64,000 bases of DNA. Origin: Nocardioides sp. zg-1230. Its GTDB lineage: Bacteria; Actinomycetota; Actinomycetes; Propionibacteriales; Nocardioidaceae. The stretch covers positions 1,426,001 through 1,490,000 of the forward strand of contig NZ_JABJQZ010000001.1 in NCBI RefSeq assembly GCF_013155335.1, read 5' to 3'. Below, in pieces: positions 54,293 to 62,948 of the stretch; the stretch's first letter is position 1; each line of letters opens with the position of its first letter. The notes beneath the pieces were generated by a model that was given only the letters and a program-made list of their open reading frames with translations, was not told the origin of the DNA and did no database searches. Position numbers and translations under genes: made by a program.

Positions 54293-54304
54293 TTCGGACG
54301 ACAG

Positions 54305-55090
54305 TTGTCCTCTAGGCATCCACCTCGGGCCGGGGACTGGTTCGCGATCCCGCTTCAGGGGGAGGCCGTGGCGCTCGGCTACGCCGCAGTGGTGACGCCC
54401 GACTACTTGATGATGGCCTACCTGTTTGCGGTCGACGCCGGCGCCCTGGAGGACCGGGTGTGGCAACGGCTGGGTCCGGAGGATGCGCTGACGGCGGTCG
54501 TGACCGGGGTCCGCGGGCTGACCTCAGGGCACTGGCGTCACCTCGCTCACGCCGAGCCGGCCGGCTCCTGGCCCGATCCGAAGTTCCAGCGTGAGACGCC
54601 CACGGCCCACGGCGCCATGGTGCACGCCGTGACCAAGGCGGCCGACCTGGTGAATGACCGGTCCTCGGCGGAGATCCCGCCCGCCGAGAAGGGGGGACGA
54701 CCATCGGACCGGGTCCTCGGGTTCAAGAACGTCGCGCCGTTCGTGCAGCAACTCATCGCGCGGGGGGCGCTCCCGATGTCGCAGCAGCCATGGTGGGCTG
54801 GGGTGGCAGCGCGGCATTCGGCCGGGCACGGGCCGCGGCGGTACGACACGGTCCTGCTGCGGCTGGATCCGGACTGGGCAGGCGACCTGCCCAGACTGCT
54901 CGACGAGCTCGCCCGCGGCGTGCAAGAAGAAGGCGACGTGGACGGCTCCGTCGTCGGAGCGGACGGCATCACGGTGTTCCTCTACGGCGCCGACGGGTCT
55001 TCCCTGGCGAGAGCCGTCCGGAAGGTCCTCGCCCGGCCGGAGCTGGAGGTCGCGGCGTCGGTGTCGGTACGCGCTGCCCACTGCGACTGA
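54305..55090 (+). CDS. Uncharacterised protein with Imm26-like N-terminus
   Basis: 261 residues with no named full-length family that I recognise. The beginning, GDWFAIPLQGEAVALGYAAVV, resembles the first strands of the Imm26 immunity-protein fold (GDxFAIPL...GxGRV). The middle has FKNVAPFVQQLIARGALPMSQQPWWAG, and the end is a compact alpha/beta segment that could bind in a ferredoxin-like manner (YDTVLLRLDPDWAGDLPRLLDELARGVQEEG...). The start is uncertain: TTG at 54305 includes the Imm26-like part, GTG at 54368 would lose it. No toxin gene adjoins it. It lies between a glycosyltransferase and metQ. Confidence 0.6.
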   Translation: MSSRHPPRAGDWFAIPLQGEAVALGYAAVVTPDYLMMAYLFAVDAGALEDRVWQRLGPEDALTAVVTGVRGLTSGHWRHLAHAEPAGSWPDPKFQRETPTAHGAMVHAVTKAADLVNDRSSAEIPPAEKGGRPSDRVLGFKNVAPFVQQLIARGALPMSQQPWWAGVAARHSAGHGPRRYDTVLLRLDPDWAGDLPRLLDELARGVQEEGDVDGSVVGADGITVFLYGADGSSLARAVRKVLARPELEVAASVSVRAAHCD

Positions 55091-55205
55091 GCCTGCGCAG
55101 GTCGCGACCGTCGTCGGGTGAGGCGGTTCACACCCGGTCCGGGGCATACCGGTGCGGGGTCCGGAGGTTCCCCTGGCTCAGGGACGTACGACGAGAGGCT
55201 CCGCC

Positions 55206-56147
55206 ATGCCCGAGAACCACCCGCAGATCGCACCCCCCGCCAAGGGGCGTACGCCGCTCCTGGTCGGCATCGCCGTCGTCGTGGCGGTCGCCCTGGTGGC
55301 CGCCTTCCTCTGGTCCCGGGGAGGCGACGACGCCGGCGCCGCCAGCGGTGAGGAGCGCGAGAAGGTCGTGCTCGGCACCGTCGGTGCGAGCGACCCCTAC
55401 TGGCAGCTGCTCGTCGACGCCGCGGCCGACGAGGGCATCGACCTCGAGGTCAAGGACTTCGCCGACTACACGCAGCCCAACCCCGCGCTGAGCGAGGGCG
55501 AGCTCGACATCAACCAGTTCCAGCACATCGTCTACCTCGCGGAGTACAACGTCGCGAACGACGACGACGTCGTGCCGCTGGGATCCACCGCGATCTACCC
55601 GCTGGGCCTCTACTCCTCGAAGGTCGACTCCGTCGAGGAGATCCAGGACGGCGACACGGTGGTCGTGCCCGACGACGACAGCAACCAGGCCCGCGCCCTG
55701 CTGATCCTCCAGTCGGCCGGTCTGATCACTCTCGAGGACGGCGGCTCCATCTTCTCCACGCTGGCCGACATCGACGAGTCCGCCTCCACGGTGCAGGTCA
55801 AGGCGATCAAGGCCGACCTCACGCCGACCTCGCTGCCCGACGTCGCCGCCGCGGTCATCAACAACGACTTCGTCGAGAAGGCCGGCCTCTCCTTCGAGGA
55901 CGCGCTGGCCACCGACGACGTCGAGGACCCCAACGCGCTGCCGTACGTCAACGTCTTCGCCGTCCGCGCCGAGGACCGCGACGACCCGACGCTGCAGAAG
56001 CTCGTCGAGGTCTACCAGGAGACCCAGGCCGTCCTCGACGGCGTGCAGGACGTCTCCGGCGGTACCGCCGAGCTGGTGAAGATCCCCCAGGAGGACCTGC
56101 AGGCCTCGCTCGACGACGTCGAGGCCGACACCGCCGCGCAGCGATAG
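55206..56147 (+). CDS. metQ: Methionine ABC transporter substrate-binding protein, membrane-anchored
   Basis: NlpA/MetQ-family receptor of 313 residues. The core KVVLGTVGASDPYWQLLVDAAADEGIDLEVKDFADYTQPNPALSEGELDINQFQH is characteristic, as is STAIYPLGLYSSK later. Unlike usual MetQ there is no lipobox Cys. The N-terminus is a single uncleaved-looking hydrophobic segment (LLVGIAVVVAVALVAAFLW) after a Pro-rich start, so it seems to be anchored by a helix. The ATG at 55206 opens a metQ-metN-metI order. Methionine (or a derivative) is inferred from the family. No SAM riboswitch was found in the 115 bases upstream. Confidence 0.87.
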   Translation: MPENHPQIAPPAKGRTPLLVGIAVVVAVALVAAFLWSRGGDDAGAASGEEREKVVLGTVGASDPYWQLLVDAAADEGIDLEVKDFADYTQPNPALSEGELDINQFQHIVYLAEYNVANDDDVVPLGSTAIYPLGLYSSKVDSVEEIQDGDTVVVPDDDSNQARALLILQSAGLITLEDGGSIFSTLADIDESASTVQVKAIKADLTPTSLPDVAAAVINNDFVEKAGLSFEDALATDDVEDPNALPYVNVFAVRAEDRDDPTLQKLVEVYQETQAVLDGVQDVSGGTAELVKIPQEDLQASLDDVEADTAAQR

Positions 56148-56194
56148 TCCGCGGCGCAGCAGTGACCGACACCCGAGCAGGGGAGGAGCCCACG

Positions 56195-57220
56195 ATGCCG
56201 CTCGTCGAGCTGACCGACGTGCACAAGACGTTCCCGGCCGCCCGCGGCCGGACGCCCGTCGAGGCGATCCGCGGCGTCGACCTGACGGTCGAGTCCGGCG
56301 AGATCGTCGGCATCGTGGGCTACTCCGGCGCCGGGAAGTCCACCCTGGTGCGGCTGATCAACGCGCTCGAGACCACGACCGCGGGCAGCGTGCGGGTCGG
56401 CGGCCGGGAGGTCACCGGCCTCAAGGAGCGCGAGCTGCGCGAGGTGCGGCTGGGGATCGGGATGATCTTCCAGCAGTTCAACCTGTTCCGCTCGCGCACC
56501 GTCTGGGGCAACATCGCCTACCCGCTCGAGGTGGCGGGCGTCCCCACGCAGGAGCGGAACGCCCGGATCTCCGACCTGCTCCACTTCGTCGGCCTCGCCG
56601 ACAAGGCGCACAGCCACGTCGAGGAGCTCTCGGGCGGCCAGAAGCAGCGGGTCGGCATCGCCCGGGCGCTCGCGACGAACCCGCAGCTGCTGCTCGCCGA
56701 CGAGGCGACAAGCGCCCTCGACCCCGACACCACCCAGGAGGTGCTGGGCCTCCTGCGCCGGGTCAACCGCGAGCTCGGCATCACCATCGTGGTCATCACC
56801 CACGAGATGGACGTCGTGCGCAGCCTCGCGCACCGCGTCGTCGTCATGGAGGCCGGTCGCATCGTCGAGGAGGGACCGGTCGTGCGGGTGCTCTCCGACC
56901 CCCGGGAGCCGGTCACCCGCAGGTTCGTCTCGACCATCGTCGACGGGGAGCCCGACCCGGAGGCCCTGGCCGCCCTCCACGCCCGGCACGCCGGACGCTT
57001 CGTCACGCTCGCCTTCCGCGACGACGTACGCCAGAGCGACGTCTTCGCGGTGCTCCTCGAGCACGGCGTGCGCTTCGAGCTCGTCTTCGGCGGCATCGAG
57101 GAGGTCCAGGGCGCGACCTTCGGCAACCTGACCCTCGCCCTCGACGGCGATCCCGCAGCCGTGGACGCGGCCGTCGACGCCGTACGAGCACTCGTCCCGA
57201 CGAAGGAGCTGGCCCGATGA
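56195..57220 (+). CDS. metN: Methionine ABC transporter ATP-binding protein
   Basis: 341-residue ATPase. Walker A GYSGAGKST, Q-loop MIFQQFNLFRSRTVWGNI, signature LSGGQKQRVGIARAL, Walker B LLLADEATSALD and H-loop ITHEMDVVRSLAH are the MetN pattern. The C-terminal NIL domain (VTLAFRDDVRQSDVFAVLLEHGVRFELVFGGIEEVQG...) binds methionine and causes trans-inhibition in homologues. The ATG at 56195 has GGGGAGGAG 6 bases upstream and is preferred over the GTG at 56162. It overlaps metI. Confidence 0.93.
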   Translation: MPLVELTDVHKTFPAARGRTPVEAIRGVDLTVESGEIVGIVGYSGAGKSTLVRLINALETTTAGSVRVGGREVTGLKERELREVRLGIGMIFQQFNLFRSRTVWGNIAYPLEVAGVPTQERNARISDLLHFVGLADKAHSHVEELSGGQKQRVGIARALATNPQLLLADEATSALDPDTTQEVLGLLRRVNRELGITIVVITHEMDVVRSLAHRVVVMEAGRIVEEGPVVRVLSDPREPVTRRFVSTIVDGEPDPEALAALHARHAGRFVTLAFRDDVRQSDVFAVLLEHGVRFELVFGGIEEVQGATFGNLTLALDGDPAAVDAAVDAVRALVPTKELAR

Positions 57221-57882
57221 CCGACTCCAACATGAGCGAGCTCTGGCCCCTCTTCTGGGAGGCAGCGTGGGAGACCCTCTACATCGTCGCGATCACGCTG
57301 ACCCTCGGCGGCCTGCTCGGCCTGCTGCTGGGACTGGGTTTGTACGTCACCCGCGGCGGCGGCCTCTACTCCAGCCGACCCGTCAACCTCGTGCTCAACG
57401 TGCTGGTGAACTTCTTCCGACCGATCCCGTTCGTCATCTTCATCGCCGCGGTCCAGCCGTTCGCCCGGGTGGTCGTGGGCACCGGCATCGGCAACCCGGC
57501 GATCATCTTCGCCCTCACGCTCGCCGCTGCCTTCGGCATCAGCCGCATCGTCGAGCAGAACCTCGTGACGGTCGACCCCGGCGTGATCGAGGCGGCGCGG
57601 TCCGTCGGGGCCAGCCGGGCGCGGATCGTGCGGACCGTGGTGCTGCCCGAGGCGCTCGGGCCGCTGGTGCTCGGCTACACCTTCGCGTTCGTCGCGCTGG
57701 TCGACATGACCGCGGTCGCCGGCGTCGTCGGCGGCGGCGGGCTGGGCAATTTCGCCCTCCAGTACGGCTTCCGGCAGTTCGACACCGTCGTCACCTGGAC
57801 CGCCGTCATCGCGATCGTCGCGCTGGTGCAGGTCGTGCAGCTCGCCGGCAACACGACCGCCCGTCGGATTCTCCGCCGCTGA
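57217..57882 (+). CDS. metI: Methionine ABC transporter permease
   Basis: 221-residue permease with five hydrophobic helices, the MetI size. Diagnostic segments are NVLVNFFRPIPFVIFIAAVQP, the EAA loop DPGVIEAARSVGASRARIVRTVVLPEALGP and AVAGVVGGGGLGNFALQYGF. The ATG overlaps the metN stop. A very stable hairpin begins right after its stop codon. Confidence 0.93.
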   Translation: MTDSNMSELWPLFWEAAWETLYIVAITLTLGGLLGLLLGLGLYVTRGGGLYSSRPVNLVLNVLVNFFRPIPFVIFIAAVQPFARVVVGTGIGNPAIIFALTLAAAFGISRIVEQNLVTVDPGVIEAARSVGASRARIVRTVVLPEALGPLVLGYTFAFVALVDMTAVAGVVGGGGLGNFALQYGFRQFDTVVTWTAVIAIVALVQVVQLAGNTTARRILRR

Positions 57883-57883
57883 C

Positions 57884-57948
57884 ATATCTGAGGACGTGGT
57901 GGACGTGATCTGACCCAGATCACGTCCACCACGTCCTCAGATATCGGG
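57884..57948 (+). repeat. Perfect 29-bp-stem hairpin; dispersed palindromic element, copy 2
   Basis: 57884-57912 and 57916-57944 are exact reverse complements over 29 bases around a 3-base loop (ACC). The outer arm ATATCTGAGGACGT and the right flank CAGATATCGGGTG are shared with the element at 9441-9509, while the inner stem differs. It starts 2 bases after the metI stop and lies at the right edge of the accessory block. Probable terminator, or a REP-like mobile repeat. Confidence 0.75.
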
Positions 57949-58074
57949 TGTGCGACGCAGGACGTGGCCTTCGTCACGCCCCCGTCCCGTTCCCCCTGTG
58001 GAATCCGCAGGCGTAGGCTCGATGTTGATCGCAGTAGATCGGTACCCGAGAGGGACTGAAACGAAGAGGTCGAC

Positions 58075-58995
58075 ATGACGAAGACTGTTGGTGCGCGCCG
58101 GATCGGCGTGATCGGCGCTGGCCGGGTGGGCGCCGTCCTGGCCGCCGCCCTCCGCGCCGCGGGGCACGACGTCGTCGCCGCGGCGGGCGAGTCCGACGCG
58201 TCGCGCCGCCGGATCGACGCGCTGCTGCCGGGAGTGCCGGTTGCCAAGCCGACCGACGTCGCGCGCGCCAGCGACCTGCTGCTGCTCACAGTTCCCGACG
58301 ACATGCTGTCCAACGTCGTCACCATGCTCAGCGCGAGCGGCGCGATCCACGCCGACCAGGTCGTCGTCCACACGAGCGGCCGCCACGGTCTCGCCGTGCT
58401 CGAGCCGGCCCGCGCGGTCGGTGCCCGCACCGTCGCCCTGCACCCGGCGATGACCTTCACCGGCACCGAGGTCGACCTGCCGCGCCTCACCGGCTGCGTG
58501 TTCGGCGTGACCGCCGACGAGGGCGACCGTGCGCTCGCGGAGTCCCTCGTCGCCGACCTCGGCGGTACGCCGATGTGGGTGCGGGAGGACCACCGCACGC
58601 TCTACCACGCAGGTCTCGCCCACGGCGCCAACCACCTCGTCACCCTGGTCGCCGAGGCGATGGAGATCCTGTCCGCCGCCGGCGCCGCCGACCCCGCCGC
58701 CACGCTGCGCCCGCTGCTGACCGCAGCGCTCGACAACGCGCTCGAGGACGGTGACGCCGCACTGACCGGGCCGATCGTTCGCGGTGACGTGGAGACCGTG
58801 CGCGCGCACGTCGCCGACCTGTCCACGACCGCTCCGCACACGCTGCCGTCGTACGTCGCCATGGCGCGCGCCACCCTCGACCGGGCCGTCACCGACGGCC
58901 GGATCCTGCCGATCCGCGCCGCCGCCATCCTGCGCGTCCTCGACGCCGCCGACAGCCCGGCGGCCCCGACCCCCCGCGACCGGCAGTCTCGATGA
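58075..58995 (+). CDS. Rossmann-fold protein with DUF2520 domain
   Basis: 306-residue dehydrogenase-like protein. The NAD(P)-binding start is RIGVIGAGRVGAVLAAALRAAGHDVV, followed by LLLLTVPDDMLSNVV, HTSGRHGLAVL and the middle ALHPAMTFTG. The helical DUF2520 domain begins near LYHAGLAHGANHLVTLVAEAMEIL. The same gene precedes panC in M. tuberculosis (Rv3603c), so a role linked to pantothenate, such as ketopantoate reduction, has been suggested but is not shown by the sequence. It overlaps panC by 4 bases. Confidence 0.87.
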   Translation: MTKTVGARRIGVIGAGRVGAVLAAALRAAGHDVVAAAGESDASRRRIDALLPGVPVAKPTDVARASDLLLLTVPDDMLSNVVTMLSASGAIHADQVVVHTSGRHGLAVLEPARAVGARTVALHPAMTFTGTEVDLPRLTGCVFGVTADEGDRALAESLVADLGGTPMWVREDHRTLYHAGLAHGANHLVTLVAEAMEILSAAGAADPAATLRPLLTAALDNALEDGDAALTGPIVRGDVETVRAHVADLSTTAPHTLPSYVAMARATLDRAVTDGRILPIRAAAILRVLDAADSPAAPTPRDRQSR

Positions 58996-59915
58996 CCTCC
59001 ACCCCCGCCCTCGCGTCGACCCGCGAGGAGCTGGCCGGCCTGCTCGCACCCGCCCGTCGTGCCGGCAGCCGGATCGCCTTCGTGCCCACCATGGGCGCCC
59101 TGCACGACGGCCACGCCAGCCTCATCCGCACCGCGCGCGCGGCGACCGACGGGCCCGTGGTGGTGAGCATCTTCGTCAACCCGATGCAGTTCGCCCCGAC
59201 CGAGGACCTCGACCGCTACCCCCGAACCCTCGACGCCGACCTGGAGGTCTGCGCGGCGGAGGGCGTCGACATCGTCTTCGCCCCGAGCGTCGAGGAGATG
59301 TACCCCGGCGGCTTCGGACACGACTCCGTCCACGACGGCGTCACGGTCTCGCCCGGCACCCTCGCCACGATCCTCGACGGCGCCTCGCGCCCGGGGCACT
59401 TCGACGGCGTGCTGACCGTCGTCGCCAAGCTGTTCGGCCTGGTCCGCCCCGACGTGGCGGTCTTCGGGCAGAAGGACTACCAGCAGCTCGCCCTCATCCG
59501 CCGGATGGTCAGCGACCTCTGCATGGGCATCGAGGTCGTCGGCGCCGAGACGGTCCGCGAGCCCGACGGCCTCGCCCTCTCCAGCCGCAACCGCTACCTC
59601 GACGCCGACGGGCGGCGGGCCGCGACGGCCCTCAGCCGGGCCCTGCGCGCCGCGCAGGAGCGGGCGGCGTACGGCGTACCTGCCGCGCGCTGGGCCGCGA
59701 TGTCGGTGCTCAAGGCCGAGGCGGGCCTCGAGCTCGACTACCTCGCGCTCACGTCGGTCGACCTCGGCGAGCCGCCCGAGGTCGGCGAGGGACGGATCCT
59801 CGTGGCCGCGCGGGTGGGCACCACGCGCCTGATCGACAACATGCCCCTCACGTTCGACCGCATCGCCCCCGATGCGGCCCCGGCGGGGACCGCCACAGCG
59901 GCCTCGACCACCTGA
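58992..59915 (+). CDS. panC: Pantothenate synthetase
   Basis: ATP-dependent ligase joining pantoate and beta-alanine; 307 residues. Motifs are FVPTMGALHDGHASLIR near 32-48 (HIGH-like), VFVNPMQFAPTEDLDRYPR, FGQKDYQQLALIRRMV and LALSSRNRYLDADGR. It starts at the ATG overlapping the upstream stop. panD follows 12 bases later, so beta-alanine supply and use are co-encoded. panB is not in the window. Confidence 0.95.
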   Translation: MTSTPALASTREELAGLLAPARRAGSRIAFVPTMGALHDGHASLIRTARAATDGPVVVSIFVNPMQFAPTEDLDRYPRTLDADLEVCAAEGVDIVFAPSVEEMYPGGFGHDSVHDGVTVSPGTLATILDGASRPGHFDGVLTVVAKLFGLVRPDVAVFGQKDYQQLALIRRMVSDLCMGIEVVGAETVREPDGLALSSRNRYLDADGRRAATALSRALRAAQERAAYGVPAARWAAMSVLKAEAGLELDYLALTSVDLGEPPEVGEGRILVAARVGTTRLIDNMPLTFDRIAPDAAPAGTATAASTT

Positions 59916-59927
59916 AAGGAGCAGCTG

Positions 59928-60344
59928 ATGCTGCGCACGATGATGAAGTCCAAGATCCACCGCGCCACCGTCACCCAGGCCGACCTGCACTACGTCGGGT
60001 CGGTGACGGTCGACGAGGACCTGCTCGACGCCGCCGACCTGCTCGCCGGCGAGCTCGTCCACATCGTCGACGTCACCAACGGCGCGCGCCTGGAGACTTA
60101 CACGATCGCCGGCGAGCGCGGCTCGGGCGTGATCGGCATCAACGGTGCCGCCGCACGGCTGGTGCACCCCGGCGACACGGTGATCCTCATCGGCTACGGC
60201 CAGATGGACACCGCGGAGGCCAAGGAGCTCAAGCCGCACGTCGTCTTCGTCGACGCCGACAACAAGGTCATGGGCACCGGCTTCGACCCGGCCGAGACCT
60301 TCGGGGACGAGACGTTGTCCCGCGGTGACGTCCTCGCTCGATAG
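59928..60344 (+). CDS. panD: Aspartate 1-decarboxylase (pyruvoyl-dependent)
   Basis: Makes beta-alanine from aspartate; 138 residues, translated as an inactive proenzyme that cleaves itself between Gly and Ser in [20 protein letters not shown] (Ser about 25) to create the pyruvoyl group. Lys and Arg of [11 protein letters not shown] and the later [12 protein letters not shown] are conserved. A strong AAAGGAG lies before the ATG. Its stop codon TAG is part of the nadB -10 element. Confidence 0.95.
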   Translation: MLRTMMKSKIHRATVTQADLHYVGSVTVDEDLLDAADLLAGELVHIVDVTNGARLETYTIAGERGSGVIGINGAAARLVHPGDTVILIGYGQMDTAEAKELKPHVVFVDADNKVMGTGFDPAETFGDETLSRGDVLAR

Positions 60345-60347
60345 CCT
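60342..60347 (+). promoter_or_regulatory. Leaderless -10 element (TAGCCT) of nadB
   Basis: TAGCCT is 6 bases before the nadB ATG, and its first three bases are the panD stop. It would let the NAD genes be transcribed separately from the pantothenate genes. Confidence 0.45.
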
Positions 60348-60353
60348 GCGCGG

Positions 60354-62027
60354 ATGATCCTCCACCGGCCGGTCCCGGGCCGCCTGCGCGCCCCGGCCCC
60401 CGGCTGGACCACCCGAGCCGACGTCGTCGTGGTGGGGTCCGGCATCGCCGGGCTCACCGCCGCGCTCCGCATCCACGCCGAGGATCCGGCGCTGCGCCTG
60501 CTCGTCGTCACCAAGGACGTCCTCGCGGCCGGGTCGACCCAGTGGGCCCAGGGCGGGATCGCGGCGGCCCTCGGACCGGGCGACACCCCCGAGCAGCACG
60601 AGCACGACACCCTCGTCGCGGGGGCCGGCGCCTGCGACGTCGAGGCCGTCCGGGTCCTGGTGACCGAGGGCCCCGAAGCGGTGCACGAGCTGATCGCGCT
60701 CGGCACGCAGTTCGACCACCACCCCGACGGCGAGCTGTCGCTGACCCGCGAGGGCGGCCACCACCGCGACCGCATCGCCCACGCCGGCGGTGACGCCACC
60801 GGCGCGGAGATCCAGCGCGCGCTGATCGCCGCGGTCGACCGGGCGCCCGAGATCGAGGTCATCCAGCACGCTCTGGCCGTCGACCTGCTCCGTGCCGCCG
60901 ACGGGGGCGTCGCCGGCCTCACGCTGCACGTGCTCGGCGAGGGCCAGCACGACGGCGTGGGAGCCGTGCACTGCCGCGCGGTCGTGCTGGCCTCCGGTGG
61001 ACTCGGCCAGGTCTTCAGCCAGTCCACCAACCCCAGCGTGTCCACCGGCGACGGGATGGCCGTCGCCATGCGCGCCGGCGCCCGGCTGCGCGACCTCGAG
61101 TTCGTCCAGTTCCACCCGACCGTGATGTGGCTCGGCCCCGACTCCCAGGGCCAGCAGCCGCTCATCTCGGAGGCGGTCCGCGGCGAGGGCGCCTTCCTCG
61201 TCGACGACGACGGCGACCGCTTCATGCAGGGCGAGCACCCGCTCGCCGACCTCGCCCCGCGCGACGTCGTCGCCAAGGCGATCACCCGCCGGATGATCGA
61301 GACGGGTCGCCCGCACGTGTGGCTCGACGCCCGGCACCTCGGGGAGTCGTTCTGGGAACGCCGCTTCCCCACGATCCTGGGCGTGTGCCGCGAGCACGGC
61401 GTCGACCCGGTGACCGAGCTCGTCCCGGTCGCACCCGCCCAGCACTACGCGTCCGGCGGCGTGGCCACCGACCTGTGGGGACGTACGACGGTCCCGGGCC
61501 TCTACGCCACCGGTGAGGTCGCCTGCTCCGGGGTCCACGGCGCCAACCGGCTGGCGTCCAACTCGCTGCTCGAGGGGCTGGTGTTCTCCCGGCGCATCGC
61601 CGAGGTGCTGCCCGGCGAGCTGCGCGACTGGGCCGACCCGGTCCCCGACGAGCGCCCGGCCGGGCTCGTCTCCGGCGACCGCCGCCGGTCGATGCAGGAG
61701 ACGATGACGACCCGGGTCGGGGTGCTGCGCCACGCGGCGGGCCTCGCCGAGGCGCTGGCGTTCCTCGGCTCGCTCGACCACGGCGAGGCCGAGGCCGGGA
61801 CGCCGGCCTGGGAGACCACCAACCTGCTCACGGTCAGCACCGCGCTCGCCGAGGCCGCCGCGCTGCGCACCGAGACCCGCGGCTCCCACTGGCGCGAGGA
61901 CCACCCCGACCGCGACGACACCAGGGCCGGCCACGTCGACTCCTGGCTGGACGCGGACGGTCGCGTCGCGGTCGAGTGGACGTACTCCCCCTCGACCGAC
62001 CCCTCGACTGCAGAGGTGCTGACATGA
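60354..62027 (+). CDS. nadB: L-aspartate oxidase
   Basis: FAD enzyme of 557 residues oxidising aspartate to iminoaspartate, first step of de novo NAD synthesis. The dinucleotide-binding start is VVVVGSGIAGLTAALRI near 23-39, with GSTQWAQGGIAAAL, the catalytic region HHRDRIAHAGGDATGAEI and the covalent-type loop HYASGGVATDLWGRT. The partner quinolinate synthase gene nadA is not in this window, so iminoaspartate must be used by an enzyme encoded elsewhere. The stop overlaps nadC. Confidence 0.94.
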   Translation: MILHRPVPGRLRAPAPGWTTRADVVVVGSGIAGLTAALRIHAEDPALRLLVVTKDVLAAGSTQWAQGGIAAALGPGDTPEQHEHDTLVAGAGACDVEAVRVLVTEGPEAVHELIALGTQFDHHPDGELSLTREGGHHRDRIAHAGGDATGAEIQRALIAAVDRAPEIEVIQHALAVDLLRAADGGVAGLTLHVLGEGQHDGVGAVHCRAVVLASGGLGQVFSQSTNPSVSTGDGMAVAMRAGARLRDLEFVQFHPTVMWLGPDSQGQQPLISEAVRGEGAFLVDDDGDRFMQGEHPLADLAPRDVVAKAITRRMIETGRPHVWLDARHLGESFWERRFPTILGVCREHGVDPVTELVPVAPAQHYASGGVATDLWGRTTVPGLYATGEVACSGVHGANRLASNSLLEGLVFSRRIAEVLPGELRDWADPVPDERPAGLVSGDRRRSMQETMTTRVGVLRHAAGLAEALAFLGSLDHGEAEAGTPAWETTNLLTVSTALAEAAALRTETRGSHWREDHPDRDDTRAGHVDSWLDADGRVAVEWTYSPSTDPSTAEVLT

Positions 62028-62941
62028 CGAGCCTGCGTGACGTGCCTGCCGAGGTCCTCGACGACCTCGTCGCCGCGGGCCTCGACCCCGACCACGTGTG
62101 GGAGGTCGTGGGGCGCGCGCTCGAGGAGGACCTGCCCGAGGAGCCGCGCGTCGACCCCACCAGCGAGTCCACGATCCCGCTCGACGCCCGCGCCGAGGCC
62201 GTCTTCGCCGCGCGCGAGCCGGGTGTGGTGGCCGGGCTCGGCGTCGCCGCGGTCGCCTTCTCCATGGTGGGCGCCGACGCGACGATCACCGACCGCCTGC
62301 CGGACGGGACCCGCGTCGCGAAGGGCGACGTCGTGATGCGGGTCGAGGGACTGACCCAGCGGATGCTCGTCGCCGAGCGCACCGCGCTCAACCTCGCCTG
62401 CCACCTGTCCGGGATCGCCACCGCGACCGCCCGCTGGGTCGACGCGCTCGACGGCTCGCCGACGCGGGTCCTCGACACCCGCAAGACGCTGCCCGGGCTG
62501 CGGGCGCTGCAGAAGTACGCCGTGCGCTGCGGCGGCGGGCTCAACCACCGCACGAGCCTCCAGGACATGGCGATGGTCAAGGACAACCACGTCATCGCAG
62601 CCGGCGGCGTGCTCCCCGCGCTCGAGGCCATCCGCGGCCGCCATCCCGGGCTGCCGGTCGAGGTGGAGGTGACGACGCTCGACCAGCTCGACGACCTGCT
62701 CGCGCTGCCCGAGCCGCCGGAGCGGATCCTGCTCGACAACATGACCGACGAGCTGATGGCCGAGGCCGTACGACGTACGGCCGGGCGCGTGCCGCTCGAG
62801 GCGAGCGGCGGCATCACCCTCGAGCGGGCCGCGCGGATCGGTGCGACCGGCGTCGACTTCGTCTCGGTCGGGGCGCTCACCCACTCGGTGGTCGTCTTCG
62901 ACATCGGCATGGACCTCACCACCCCGGACCTCGTGGGATGA
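62024..62941 (+). CDS. nadC: Quinolinate phosphoribosyltransferase (decarboxylating)
   Basis: Converts quinolinate and PRPP to nicotinate mononucleotide; 305 residues. Motifs are VLDTRKTLPGLRALQKYAVRCGGGLNHRTSLQDM near 148-180, MVKDNHV, and the phosphate-binding EASGGITLERAARIGATGVDFVSVGALTHS near the end. The ATG at 62024 overlaps the nadB stop. coaX begins 7 bases after its stop. Confidence 0.95.
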   Translation: MTSLRDVPAEVLDDLVAAGLDPDHVWEVVGRALEEDLPEEPRVDPTSESTIPLDARAEAVFAAREPGVVAGLGVAAVAFSMVGADATITDRLPDGTRVAKGDVVMRVEGLTQRMLVAERTALNLACHLSGIATATARWVDALDGSPTRVLDTRKTLPGLRALQKYAVRCGGGLNHRTSLQDMAMVKDNHVIAAGGVLPALEAIRGRHPGLPVEVEVTTLDQLDDLLALPEPPERILLDNMTDELMAEAVRRTAGRVPLEASGGITLERAARIGATGVDFVSVGALTHSVVVFDIGMDLTTPDLVG

Positions 62942-62948
62942 GCGCCGC

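Noticed and set aside
55091..55205. SAM riboswitch before metQ
   Set aside because: No recognisable SAM-I/IV or SAM-II core was found; only short imperfect GC repeats are present.
43246..57882. Integrative element or genomic island with its own mobility genes
   Set aside because: No integrase, transposase, relaxase, tRNA target or direct repeat ends were seen. Only altered synteny and edge hairpins support an insertion.
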